Below, piece by piece: positions 7,395 to 18,034 of a stretch of 64,000 nucleotides of DNA. Under the pieces are notes generated by a model. The model did no database searches, was not told the origin of the DNA, and worked only from the letters and a program-made list of their open reading frames with translations. Numbering within the stretch: position 1 is the first letter of the stretch; each line of letters starts with the position of its first letter. The DNA comes from Deinococcus grandis (lineage in GTDB: Bacteria; Deinococcota; Deinococci; Deinococcales; Deinococcaceae), in NCBI RefSeq assembly GCF_001485435.1, contig NZ_BCMS01000002.1, positions 152,427 through 216,426 on the forward strand, given 5' to 3'. A program made the position numbers and the translations under genes.

Positions 7395-9494
7395 TCAGGA
7401 CACCGGGCTGAGGCTCGGGCGGGTGGGCAGCGGCAGGGTCAGGTGCGCGGGGTGCAGCGTGACGGGCGTGGTCTTGAAGCCGGGCATCCGCGAGTGCGGG
7501 TCCAGCGCGTGCGGGTCGGTCAGGAGGTTGGCGCTGTCGGGCCAGTGGAAGGAGATGAACACCGTGTCGCGCCGCAGGCCCGGCGTGAGGGCGACGGGCG
7601 CGGTAGCCTGCCCGTGCGCGGTGCGCAGCGTGACGAGGTCCCCGGCGTTCAGGCCGTGTTCGCGGGCGGTGTCGGGGTGGATCTGCACGGTCTGCTCGGC
7701 TTTCAGGGCGGGGTTGCGGCGGGTCTGGGTGCCGCTCTGGTACTGGTTGCCGAGTCGTCCGGTGGTGAGGTGCAGGGCGCGCGGGGCCAGGGTGGGGGCG
7801 CGCAGCTGCGGGACGTGCAGGGTGGCCAGCCCGTCGGGCGTGAGGAACGGCGGGGCGTAGACGTGCGGGGTGTCCGGCCCGGCGGCGCTCGTCACGGGCC
7901 ACTGGGCGCTGGCGCGGTCGAGACGGTCGGCGCTCAGGCCGCTGTAGTCGGCCTTGCCGCCGCGCGTGGCGCGGAAGAATTCGTCCTGCAGCGCGCGGAA
8001 GTCGGGGTACGTAAAGCCGTGGGGGCGGCCCAGCGCGGCGGCGAGGTCGCACAGGATGCGCCAGTCCTCGCGGGCGGCGCCGGGGGGCGTGACGGCGCGG
8101 CGGCGGCGCTGCACGCGGCCCTCGAGGTTGGTGGTGGTGCCGTCCTCCTCGCACCACATGCTGCCGGGCAGGACCAGCGTGGCGATCTGCGCGGTCTCGC
8201 TGGGCAGGAAGTCGATCACGATCAGGTGCCTGAGTGCCTTCAGGTTCTGCGTGACCTGTCCGGCGCCGGCGGCGCTGACGACCGGGTTGCTGCCGATGAC
8301 GATCAGGGCGTCCAGGCCACCCTCGCCCGGCTGGCCGCAGGCGTTCAGGAGTTCCTGGGCGCTGTGGCCGGGCTGCGGCAGCGCCTCAGCGGGTACGTTC
8401 CACAGGGCGGCGATCTCGGCGCGGTGGCGGTGGTCGCGCAGGCTGCGCGCGCCGGGCAGCTGGTCGTTCTTCTGCCCGTGTTCGCGCCCGCCCTGGCCGT
8501 TGCCCTGCCCGGTCAGGGGGGCGTAGCCGCCGCCGACCTTCCCGAAGTGCCCGGTCAGGAAGGCGAGGTTCAGCCACGCCTGGACGGTGTCGGTGCCCTG
8601 GGTGTGCTGTTCGGGGCCGCGTCCGGTGAGGATCAGTGGGGTGCGGGACTCGGCGTAGGCGCGGCCCAGCGTGAAGATGTCCTCCTCGGTCAGGCCGCAG
8701 TCGTGCGCGACGCGGGCGGGGTGGTAGTCGTCGGCGTGCGCGAGGACCTGCGCCATGCCGTGCGCGGGCGCGGTGGGGCGGATGCGGCCCCACTGTTTCA
8801 TGAGGTGCAGCAGGCCCAGCGCGAGGATGCCGTCCGTGCCGGGGCGCGGCGCGAGGTGCCGCCCGGCGACCTTGCTGGTCGTGGTGGCGCGCGGGTCGAT
8901 GGCGTAGATGGTCCCGCCTCGGTCCTTGATGCCCTTGAGGTACTGCATCAGGGGCGGGAGGGTCTCGGCGACGTTGGCACCCACCAGCAGCAGCAGGTCG
9001 CTGCGGATCAGGTCGTCCGCCGGGAAGCCCAGGCCGCGGTCGTACCCGACGGTGCGGTTCAGGGCCGCACTGGCGCTGGCCATGCAGTAGCGGCCGTTGT
9101 AGTCGATGTGGGGGGTGCGCAGGGCGACGCGGGCGAACTTGCCGAGCAGGTACGTCTTCTCGTTCGTCAGGCTGCCGCTGCCGAACACGCCGATCCGTTC
9201 GGGGGGCAGGCTGCCCAGGGCGTCCCGGACGTACGCGAGGGCCTCGTCCCAGCCGACCGGCGTGAGTTCGCCGCCTTTGCGCAGCAGCGGCGTGGTGAGG
9301 CGCTCGGGGTGGCGCAGGTCGTTCAGCGCGGCGAGTCCCTTCTTGCAGACGGTGCCGTGCGCGACCGGGCAGTCCTTCGTGGGCGTGACCTTCACGGGCA
9401 GGCCGCGTTCGAGGTGCAGGTCGAAGGTGCACTGCACGGCGCAGTAGGGACACGTCGTGCGGACGGTGGGCGTGTGCAGGGTCGCCTGACTCAT
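7395..9494 (-). CDS. nasA: Assimilatory nitrate reductase, molybdopterin oxidoreductase
   Basis: A 699-residue bis-MGD molybdenum enzyme reducing nitrate to nitrite in the cytoplasm. Residues C15, C18, C22 and C50 (CPYCAVQC ... CKKG) bind an N-terminal [4Fe-4S] cluster, the Nas/Nap/FdhF arrangement without a Tat signal. Molybdopterin motifs follow: GSLTNEKTYLLGKFAR, NGRYCMASA, DLLLLVGANVAETLPP, and the C-terminal MopB domain LHLTTGRLGNQYQSGTQTRR. The CMAS cysteine near residue 140 is the expected Mo ligand. The gene diverges from nirB and precedes narK, so all three steps of nitrate-to-ammonia conversion are encoded together. Confidence 0.93.
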   Translation of the reverse strand: MSQATLHTPTVRTTCPYCAVQCTFDLHLERGLPVKVTPTKDCPVAHGTVCKKGLAALNDLRHPERLTTPLLRKGGELTPVGWDEALAYVRDALGSLPPERIGVFGSGSLTNEKTYLLGKFARVALRTPHIDYNGRYCMASASAALNRTVGYDRGLGFPADDLIRSDLLLLVGANVAETLPPLMQYLKGIKDRGGTIYAIDPRATTTSKVAGRHLAPRPGTDGILALGLLHLMKQWGRIRPTAPAHGMAQVLAHADDYHPARVAHDCGLTEEDIFTLGRAYAESRTPLILTGRGPEQHTQGTDTVQAWLNLAFLTGHFGKVGGGYAPLTGQGNGQGGREHGQKNDQLPGARSLRDHRHRAEIAALWNVPAEALPQPGHSAQELLNACGQPGEGGLDALIVIGSNPVVSAAGAGQVTQNLKALRHLIVIDFLPSETAQIATLVLPGSMWCEEDGTTTNLEGRVQRRRRAVTPPGAAREDWRILCDLAAALGRPHGFTYPDFRALQDEFFRATRGGKADYSGLSADRLDRASAQWPVTSAAGPDTPHVYAPPFLTPDGLATLHVPQLRAPTLAPRALHLTTGRLGNQYQSGTQTRRNPALKAEQTVQIHPDTAREHGLNAGDLVTLRTAHGQATAPVALTPGLRRDTVFISFHWPDSANLLTDPHALDPHSRMPGFKTTPVTLHPAHLTLPLPTRPSLSPVS

Positions 9495-9529
9495 GCGGTC
9501 ACGGTGGCGGACCCCGAGCAGGAAGTCAA

Positions 9530-9616
9530 GGCCAAAATTCGATCTGTGTTCAACTTTTTCTGAACGATCTGCAGATTTTATCCAGTTTCACCAATTTGTC
9601 TGGTCGAATTTTGACC
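9530..9616. promoter_or_regulatory. nasA/nirB divergent control region with two inverted 13-bp sites
   Basis: GGCCAAAATTCGA at 9530-9542 and TCGAATTTTGACC at 9604-9616 are reverse complements with one mismatch, facing each other across 61 bp. Between them lies GTTCA-N8-TGAAC (9548-9565). The AT-rich character of the whole segment contrasts with the surrounding genes. The layout suggests paired operators for a regulator of the divergent nitrate and nitrite reductase genes; the regulator is not identified in this window. Confidence 0.5.
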
Positions 9617-9632
9617 CTGTGTCCATTTTTCC

Positions 9633-9661
9633 TTGACAAATTGCATAAAGGCTCGTTAACT
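9633..9661 (+). promoter_or_regulatory. Promoter of nirB operon
   Basis: TTGACA at 9633-9638, a 17-nt spacer and TTAACT at 9656-9661 give a good sigma-70-type promoter about 60 nt before the GTG start of nirB. One of the inverted sites (9604-9616) sits just upstream of the -35 box. Confidence 0.6.
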
Positions 9662-9724
9662 GTGGCGCAGCAGCCCCACCCGCCCCACCCCGGCGGCTGC
9701 CCAGTCCCTGACGGAGGCTTCACC

Positions 9725-12262
9725 GTGTCCACCCCCATCCCCCACCTCGTGATCGTCGGCAACGGCATGGTCGGCCACCGCCTGACCGAACAGCTGCGCC
9801 AGCACGCCTCTCACGACGCCCTGCGCCTGACCGTGATCAGCGAGGAGAGCCGCCTCGCGTATGACCGCGTGCACCTGTCGAGCCACCTCGACGATCCCCG
9901 CCCCGACCTGTCCCTGGCGACCGCCGAGGGCTACCGCGACTCGGGCGTGAGCGTCGTGACGGGCCGCGCCGACGCCGTGAACCTGCGTGCCAAGACCGTG
10001 CAGGTCGCCGGGCAGACCCTCGCGTACGACGCGCTGGTGTTCGCCACCGGCTCCTTCCCCTTCGTGCCGCCCGTCCCCGGCCGGGACGCCCGCGGGTGCT
10101 TCGTGTACCGCACGCTGGACGACCTGGACGCCATCCGCGAGGCCGCCCGCGGGGCGCGCAGCGGCGCCGTGATCGGCGGCGGGCTGCTGGGCCTGGAGGC
10201 CGCCGGGGCGCTGCGCAAGCTGGGCTTAGAGACGCACGTCGTGGAGTTCGCCCCGCACCTGATGCCCGCCCAGCTCGACGCCGAGGGCGGCGCGGCCCTG
10301 CGCCGCACCATCGAGGCCATGGGTATCGGCGTGCACCTGGGCAGGAACACGCGGCAGGTCAGCGTGGACGCACAGGGGCGCGTGACCGGCCTGGACTTCG
10401 AAGGCGGCACCCGTCTGGACGCGGACCTCGTGGTGTTCAGCGCGGGCATCCGCCCCCGCGACGATCTGGCCCGCGCCGCCGGGCTGAGCGTCGGCGAGCG
10501 CGGCGGCATCCTGATCGACGACGCCTGCCGCACGAGCGACCCGCACACCTACGCGGTCGGCGAGTGCGCCCTGCACGACGGGCGCGTGTACGGCCTGGTC
10601 GCGCCCGGCTACCAGATGGCGAAGGTCGCGGCCGTGAACGTCCTGCGTGACCTGGGCGTGCTGGACGCCCCTCCCGCGCACTTCCGCGGCGCGGACCTCA
10701 GCACCAGGCTGAAACTGCTGGGGGTGGAGGTCGGGTCCTTCGGCGACGCCAGGGGCGTGACGCCCGGCGCGCGCAGCGTGTCCCTGAGCGACAACGTGCG
10801 CGGCACGTACAGCAAGGTCGTCGTGTCCGAGGACGGACGCGTGCTGGGCGGCCTGCTGGTGGGCGACACCGCCCGCTACGCGGACCTGCTCGACCTGACC
10901 ATGTCCGGCACGCCCCTGAGCGTCCCGCCCGAGACTTTGATCGTGCCCCCGCTGCCCGGCGGCGCGGTGACGACGTCCTCCGACGCGCTGCTGTGCTCCT
11001 GCGAGAACGTCCGCGAGAGCGCCCTGTGCGCCGCGATTCAGGGGGGCGCGCGGGACGTCGCCAGCTTGAAGAAGTGCACCGGCGCGGGCACCGGCTGCGG
11101 CGGGTGCGTGCCCAGCCTGCACGGGCTGCTGCAGACCGAACTGCGCCGCCTGGGCGAGACGGTCACCACCCACCTGTGCGAGCACTACCCGTACTCCCGG
11201 CAGGAACTGTTCGACCTGATCCGCGTCCGGGGGCACGCCACCTGGGACGAGGTGCTCGCCGCGCACGGCTCGGGTCTGGGCTGCGAGATCTGCAAGCCCG
11301 CCGTGGGCAGCATCCTGGCCAGCCTGCATGGCGAACTGGTCGTCGCGCCGCAGCACGCGCCGCTGCAGGACACGAACGACGCGTTCCTGGCGAACATCCA
11401 GAAGAACGGCACGTACTCGGTCATGCCGCGCGTGCCGGGCGGCGAGATCACCGCCGAGGGCCTGATCGCCATCGGCGCGGTCGCCAAACGCTACGGGCTG
11501 TACTGCAAGATCACCGGCGGGCAGCGCATCGACCTGCTCGGCGCGCACGTGGGCGACCTGCCCGCCATCTGGGAGGAACTGATCGCCGCCGGGTTCGAGA
11601 GCGGGCACGCGTACGGCAAGAGCCTGCGCACCGTCAAGAGCTGCGTGGGAAGCACGTGGTGCCGCTACGGCGTGCAGGACTCCACCAGTCTCGCCGTGCG
11701 CCTGGAACTGCGCTACCGGGGCCTGCGCAGCCCCCACAAGCTGAAAAGTGGCGTGTCCGGCTGCACCCGCGAGTGCGCCGAGGCCCGCAGCAAGGACTTC
11801 GGGATCATCGCCACCGAGAAGGGCTGGAACGTGTACGTCGGCGGGAACGGCGGCGTGACGCCCAAGCACGCCGTGCTGCTCGCCAGCGACCTCAGCGAGG
11901 ACGAGGTCATCACCCTGCTCGACCGCTACCTGATGTTCTACGTCCGCACCGCCGACCGCCTGCAGCGCACCAGCACCTGGCTGGAAAACCTGGAGGGCGG
12001 CCTGGACTACCTGCGCGGCGTGATCATCGACGACCGCCTGGGCCTGTGCGCCGACCTGGACGCCGAGATGGCCCGCCACGTCGGCACGTACCGGGACGAG
12101 TGGGCGGCCGCCGTGGCGGACCCCGCGATCCGCGCCCGCTTCCGCACCTTCGTGAACAGCGACGCCCGCGACGAGGGCGTGCAGTGGGTCGACGAACGCG
12201 GCCAGATCCGCCCGGCCGACGCGCCGCACCTCTACCCCCTGCCGATGCTCGGCGGCGACTGA
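9725..12262 (+). CDS. nirB: Assimilatory nitrite reductase [NAD(P)H], large subunit
   Basis: An 845-residue enzyme reducing nitrite to ammonium with six electrons from NAD(P)H. Order of domains: FAD/NAD-binding Rossmann folds (HLVIVGNGMVGHRL at the start; AVIGGGLLGLEAAGAL near 155), a BFD-type [2Fe-2S] domain (CSCENV ... CTGAGTGCGGC, about 422-460), a second such segment (GLGCEICKPAVGSIL), and the siroheme/[4Fe-4S] domain with CVGSTWC (about 639-645) and GCTRECAEA (about 679-683). The GTG at 9725 has GGAGG 7 nt upstream. nirD follows after 96 nt. Confidence 0.95.
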   Translation: MSTPIPHLVIVGNGMVGHRLTEQLRQHASHDALRLTVISEESRLAYDRVHLSSHLDDPRPDLSLATAEGYRDSGVSVVTGRADAVNLRAKTVQVAGQTLAYDALVFATGSFPFVPPVPGRDARGCFVYRTLDDLDAIREAARGARSGAVIGGGLLGLEAAGALRKLGLETHVVEFAPHLMPAQLDAEGGAALRRTIEAMGIGVHLGRNTRQVSVDAQGRVTGLDFEGGTRLDADLVVFSAGIRPRDDLARAAGLSVGERGGILIDDACRTSDPHTYAVGECALHDGRVYGLVAPGYQMAKVAAVNVLRDLGVLDAPPAHFRGADLSTRLKLLGVEVGSFGDARGVTPGARSVSLSDNVRGTYSKVVVSEDGRVLGGLLVGDTARYADLLDLTMSGTPLSVPPETLIVPPLPGGAVTTSSDALLCSCENVRESALCAAIQGGARDVASLKKCTGAGTGCGGCVPSLHGLLQTELRRLGETVTTHLCEHYPYSRQELFDLIRVRGHATWDEVLAAHGSGLGCEICKPAVGSILASLHGELVVAPQHAPLQDTNDAFLANIQKNGTYSVMPRVPGGEITAEGLIAIGAVAKRYGLYCKITGGQRIDLLGAHVGDLPAIWEELIAAGFESGHAYGKSLRTVKSCVGSTWCRYGVQDSTSLAVRLELRYRGLRSPHKLKSGVSGCTRECAEARSKDFGIIATEKGWNVYVGGNGGVTPKHAVLLASDLSEDEVITLLDRYLMFYVRTADRLQRTSTWLENLEGGLDYLRGVIIDDRLGLCADLDAEMARHVGTYRDEWAAAVADPAIRARFRTFVNSDARDEGVQWVDERGQIRPADAPHLYPLPMLGGD

Positions 12263-12358
12263 CCCCCGGCCCCCGCTACCCGCGCACCCCGTGACCTGAC
12301 ACGCCACTGAACTCCGCCCCGCACCCTGAACCCCGCAGCCCCCGCAAGGAGACGCGCC

Positions 12359-12727
12359 ATGACCCTCACCGCCCCCACCACCCACCCCCCGATCCCCTGG
12401 ACGCGCGTGTGTGCCCTGCAGGACATCCTGCCCGGCACCGGCGTGTGCGCCCTGATTCAGGGCCAGCAGGTCGCGGTGTTTCGCGTCGGCGGGCGCGTCT
12501 ACGCCACCGGCAACCGCGACCCGTACACCGGCGCGAACGTCCTGTCGCGCGGCCTGACCGGCAGCTACACCGTCAGCGGCGAGACGCGCGTGAAGGTCGC
12601 CTCTCCCCTGCTCAAGCACGCCTTCGACCTGGAAAGCGGCCTGAGCCTCGACGACCCCAGCGTGAGCGTCCCCGTGTACGCCACGCGCACCGAAGGAGGT
12701 GACGTATGGACTGGTTCGCTGGCTTAA
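12359..12727 (+). CDS. nirD: Nitrite reductase [NAD(P)H], small subunit
   Basis: A 122-residue protein with the Rieske-like beta fold of NirD: WTRVCALQDILPGTGVCALIQGQQVAVFRVGGRVYATGNRDPYT and VASPLLKHAFDLESG. As in other NirD proteins, the Cys/His ligands of a true Rieske cluster are missing, so it is taken to assist or stabilise NirB and not to carry a cluster. Start ATG follows AAGGAGACGCGCC. The stop lies 22 nt inside the next gene, whose ribosome site (AAGGAGG) is inside nirD, indicating translational coupling. Confidence 0.92.
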   Translation: MTLTAPTTHPPIPWTRVCALQDILPGTGVCALIQGQQVAVFRVGGRVYATGNRDPYTGANVLSRGLTGSYTVSGETRVKVASPLLKHAFDLESGLSLDDPSVSVPVYATRTEGGDVWTGSLA

Positions 12728-13539
12728 GTGTCCTGAGTCTGGAATCCCGCCGCAGCGAGGAGATGGAAACCCTGATCCGCAAGTACGGCGGCGTGCCCCA
12801 CGTCGCGCCGAGCATGCGCGAGATGAAACTGGACCTCACCGGCCCCCTCGCGCAGTTCGAACGCGACCTGCTGGCCGGGGACATCCACGCCGTCGCGTGC
12901 CTCACCGGCGTCGGCACCCGCATGTTCCTCAAGGAACTCGCCGCCCGTGATCCCCGCCACCTCGAAACCCTGCAGGGCGTGCCGTTCGTGTCGCGCGGCA
13001 ACAAGCCCGCCCAGGCACTGAAGACCTTCGGTCTGAGCAGCGTGCAGGTGCCCAAGCCCAGCACCTGGCACGAGGTCACCGAGCACCTCCTGGCGACCCT
13101 GACCCGCGGTCAGCACGCCGTGATCCTCGAGTACGGCGAGGCGATCCCCGGCGCGATGCTGCGCGAACTCGGCTACGCGGGCATCCGCGTGACCAGCGTC
13201 CCCGTGTACCGCTGCGCCTTCCCGCAGGACCCCACCCCGCTGGCGAAGGCCGTGCGGGACGTGGTCCTGGGCGGGCCGGACATCCTGCTGCTGTCCAGCG
13301 GCACGCAGATCCTGCACTTCCTGAAGTACGCCGAGAAACTGGGCCTGCTGGAGGAAGCCCGCGCGGGTCTGAACCGCCTGGTCGTCGTCAGCATCGGCCC
13401 GGCGTGCAGCGAGGCCGCCGCCGACCTGGGCCTGAGAATCGACCTGGAAGCCAACCCGCACAAGATGGGCATCCTGGTCCGCATGGCCGCCGAGCACGCC
13501 CCCGGCATCATCGCCGCGCGCCTGGGCCGCGCGGGCTGA
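12706..13539 (+). CDS. hemD: Uroporphyrinogen-III synthase (HemD family)
   Basis: The 277-residue protein has the two-lobe uroporphyrinogen-III synthase pattern: LSLESRRSEEMETLIRKYGG at the N-terminus, ACLTGVGTRMFLKEL, VPFVSRGNKPAQALKTFGL, and the second lobe LLLSSGTQILHFLKYAEKLGL and VSIGPACSEAAADLGL. The enzyme closes hydroxymethylbilane to uroporphyrinogen III, the last common precursor of heme, siroheme and B12. Placed directly behind nirBD with an overlap, it is probably dedicated to siroheme supply for NirB; it may be a second copy next to a housekeeping hemD elsewhere. No separate siroheme synthase (cysG) gene is nearby. Confidence 0.85.
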   Translation: MDWFAGLSVLSLESRRSEEMETLIRKYGGVPHVAPSMREMKLDLTGPLAQFERDLLAGDIHAVACLTGVGTRMFLKELAARDPRHLETLQGVPFVSRGNKPAQALKTFGLSSVQVPKPSTWHEVTEHLLATLTRGQHAVILEYGEAIPGAMLRELGYAGIRVTSVPVYRCAFPQDPTPLAKAVRDVVLGGPDILLLSSGTQILHFLKYAEKLGLLEEARAGLNRLVVVSIGPACSEAAADLGLRIDLEANPHKMGILVRMAAEHAPGIIAARLGRAG

Positions 13540-13545
13540 CCAAGC

Positions 13546-13590
13546 CGGAGGCCCGGCCCCCGAGCAGGTGGGGGGCCGGGCCTCTGGTGT
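13546..13590 (+). terminator. Terminator after nirB-nirD-hemD
   Basis: AGGCCCGGCCCCC and GGGGGGCCGGGCCT form a 13-bp GC-rich stem with a short loop, followed by CTGGTGTTTCC. It separates the nitrite operon from the convergent copA and can act in both directions. Confidence 0.75.
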
Positions 13591-13613
13591 TTCCTTTCCC
13601 TGTTGCGTTGCCG

Positions 13614-16155
<2,542 letters not shown>

Positions 16156-16157
<2 letters not shown>

Positions 16158-16172
16158 CCCCCCAGGGGGGAT
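16156..16172. promoter_or_regulatory. CsoR-like operator at the copA start
   Basis: A perfect 17-bp palindrome, ATCCCCCC-A-GGGGGGAT, overlaps the first annotated codon of copA. G/C tracts of this shape (TANCCCC...GGGGNTA) are typical of CsoR-family copper/formaldehyde repressors. A TATGCT -10-like box lies about 16-20 nt upstream on the minus strand. A csoR gene is not in the window, so the regulator must be elsewhere. Confidence 0.65.
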
Positions 16173-16173
16173 A

Positions 16174-16533
16174 CAGGAACAGCATAGGCCGAAGGGTGCA
16201 GGACCGCAAGAGCGCGCCTCTGATTCCAGAAGCCGTCACAGACCATCCGTCAGGCGGACCGGGTCGGCCGACAGCAGAGCGGCCGACACTCCCAGGCACC
16301 CTGAATGCCGCCTTCACGATCTGCACAGAAGGTCGTTCAGGTGGCCAGGCGCGCTGCGGGCGTTCAGGGACGCCCCAGGTGCAGCGCTGAATGGACTGAT
16401 CAGACCGAAGACACCCGATGGTTCTGAACCGCGATCCCCCCCAGGGGGATTGAATGATCGCAGGGGAATCGGTGCACTCCGGACGGCGTGGCCCGCCCCG
16501 GACTCGGAACGGACCATGACCTGACGTCGCCGT
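16174..16533. other. Intergenic region between copA and the paaK-like gene
   Basis: 360 bp without a credible gene. The short open frames here lack ribosome sites and protein-like composition. Apart from the two CsoR-like palindromes and the copA promoter, I see no repeat or RNA structure I can support. It may mark a lost copper-chaperone or regulator gene. Confidence 0.5.
16434..16450. promoter_or_regulatory. Second CsoR-like palindrome, no obvious target gene
   Basis: ATCCCCC-CCA-GGGGGAT is 17 bp, like the copA operator, but lies 277 bp upstream of copA and 80 bp past the end of the paaK-like gene. No convincing reading frame starts beside it on either strand. Confidence 0.5.
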
Positions 16534-17850
16534 TCAGCGGGGTGGGCGGTGATCGGTCACGCGGCGCAGTTTGCCGCCCTCGCTGCGGGGCAGGCTGCCG
16601 GGGTCGCACAGTTCGCAGCGGACGGTCACGCCCACCTGCGCCTTGATCTGCCGTTCGATCTCACCGCGCAGCGCGGCGCTGGCCTGCGGGACCTCCAGCT
16701 GCAGGGTCAGGTCGTCCAGCGTGCCGCTGCGGGTCAGGACGACGTGGTAGTGCGGACTGACGTGACCCAGGGTCAGCAGGACCGCCTCGAGCTGCGTGGG
16801 GTACACGTTCACGCCGCGCAGGATGATCAGGTCGTCACTGCGCCCCCGGACGATGTCCATGCGGCGCACGGTGCGCCCGGTGCTGTTCGCTTCGGGCAGG
16901 AGGCGGGTGATGTCGCCGGTCCAGTAGCGCAGGAGCGGCAGCGCCGTGCGGGTCATGGAGGTCAGGACCAGCACGCCCCACTCGCCGTCCGGGAGGGGCT
17001 CGCCGGTCTCGGGGTGGACGATCTCGGGGTAGAAGTGATCCTCCCAGAGGTAACTGCCGCGCTGCTCGCGGGCGTCCTCGTTGCTCACGCCGGGCCCGAT
17101 GATCTCCGACAGGCCGTAGATATTCGTCGCGGTGACGCCCAGGCCCTCCTGCACGGCGGCGCGGGTCTTCTCTGCCCAGGGTTCGGCGCCCAGCACCGCG
17201 CAGCGCAGGCTGAGGTCGCCGGGGGGGACGCCGCGCCGCCGGAAGCCCTCGGCGAGGACCAGCGCGTAGCTGGGCGTGCAGGCGATCACCTCGGGTTGCA
17301 GGTCGAGGATCAGGTCCAGTTGCCGTTCCGTGCCGCCGCCGGACACCGGGACCGTGCACAGACCCAGCCGCTCGGCCCCGGCGTGCGTGCCCAGTCCCCC
17401 GGTGAACAGCCCGTAGCCGTAGGCGTTGTGGAAGGTCATGCCGGGGCGCGCGCCCGCCGCGTGCAGGCTGCGGGCGACGACCTCGGCGAACACGTCCAGG
17501 TCGTGCTGGTCGTACGCGACGACCGTGGGTTTGCCGCTGGTGCCGCTGCTGGCGTGGATGCGGCGCAGTGCAGCGCGCGGCGCGGCCACCAGTCCCAGCG
17601 GGTAGTAGTCGCGCAGGTCCGCCTTGCGGGTGAACGGGAACGCCGCGAGGTCCGGCAGGCGGCGCAGGTCGTCCGGGTGCAGTCCGGCCTGTTCCAGCCG
17701 GGCGCGCATGGGCGGCACCTGGGCCCACTGCAGGGCCAGCAGATCACGCAGCCGCTGCAGTTGCAGGTCGCGCAGCCCATCGGTGGGCAGGCATTCGAAT
17801 TCGGGCTGGAACACGTCCGGCGCGGAGAGCGGCTGGTCGGCATGGGTCAC
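16534..17850 (-). CDS. Phenylacetate-CoA ligase family protein (PaaK-like)
   Basis: A 438-residue AMP-forming acyl-CoA ligase. Family features: HASSGTSGKPTVVAYD (ATP/AMP P-loop-like motif), NAYGYGLFTGGLG, ACTPSYALVLAEG, NIYGLSEIIGPGVSNE, YWTGDIT, GRSDDLIILRGVNVYPTQLE and the C-terminal EGGKLRRV with the catalytic lysine. The family activates phenylacetate or related aryl acids to CoA thioesters. No other phenylacetate-degradation (paa) gene is near, so the substrate is open. The GTG at 17850 follows GGAGGAC. It is divergent from the urate operon, with ~185 bp between them. Confidence 0.82.
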   Translation of the reverse strand: MTHADQPLSAPDVFQPEFECLPTDGLRDLQLQRLRDLLALQWAQVPPMRARLEQAGLHPDDLRRLPDLAAFPFTRKADLRDYYPLGLVAAPRAALRRIHASSGTSGKPTVVAYDQHDLDVFAEVVARSLHAAGARPGMTFHNAYGYGLFTGGLGTHAGAERLGLCTVPVSGGGTERQLDLILDLQPEVIACTPSYALVLAEGFRRRGVPPGDLSLRCAVLGAEPWAEKTRAAVQEGLGVTATNIYGLSEIIGPGVSNEDAREQRGSYLWEDHFYPEIVHPETGEPLPDGEWGVLVLTSMTRTALPLLRYWTGDITRLLPEANSTGRTVRRMDIVRGRSDDLIILRGVNVYPTQLEAVLLTLGHVSPHYHVVLTRSGTLDDLTLQLEVPQASAALRGEIERQIKAQVGVTVRCELCDPGSLPRSEGGKLRRVTDHRPPR

Positions 17851-17952
17851 GGGTCCTCCAGGGGTCGGCAGGCTGGGAGCGACTGGGTGGGTTGTGCTGC
17901 GGTCAGGCCGCAGTGTACGCCGCGCCGATCCAGGCAGCAGAACGGATTGGCA

Positions 17953-17980
17953 TTGACAGGCAAGGGGGCGGGGACTACGC
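17953..17980 (+). promoter_or_regulatory. Promoter of the urate-degradation operon
   Basis: TTGACA at 17953-17958, 16-nt spacer, TACGCT at 17975-17980. Transcription would start near 17987, just before the palindrome at 17994-18009, and 48 nt before the GTG start of the first gene. Confidence 0.6.
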
Positions 17981-17993
17981 TGCACCTCACATC

Positions 17994-18009
17994 ATTTCGC
18001 CGTCGAAAT
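17994..18009. promoter_or_regulatory. Candidate operator for the HucR-like repressor
   Basis: ATTTCG-CCGT-CGAAAT is a perfect 6-bp inverted repeat over the expected transcription start of the urate operon. Its position suits repression by the MarR protein encoded at the operon's end. The sequence does not obviously resemble the published D. radiodurans hucO site as I remember it, so the assignment is inference. Confidence 0.45.
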
Positions 18010-18034
18010 AATTCCGAATTCCCGGAGGTCCCCT

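Noticed and set aside
16196..16517. Short genes between copA and the paaK-like gene
   Set aside because: The 64-68 codon frames lack ribosome sites and have random-looking proteins; only regulatory palindromes are credible there.
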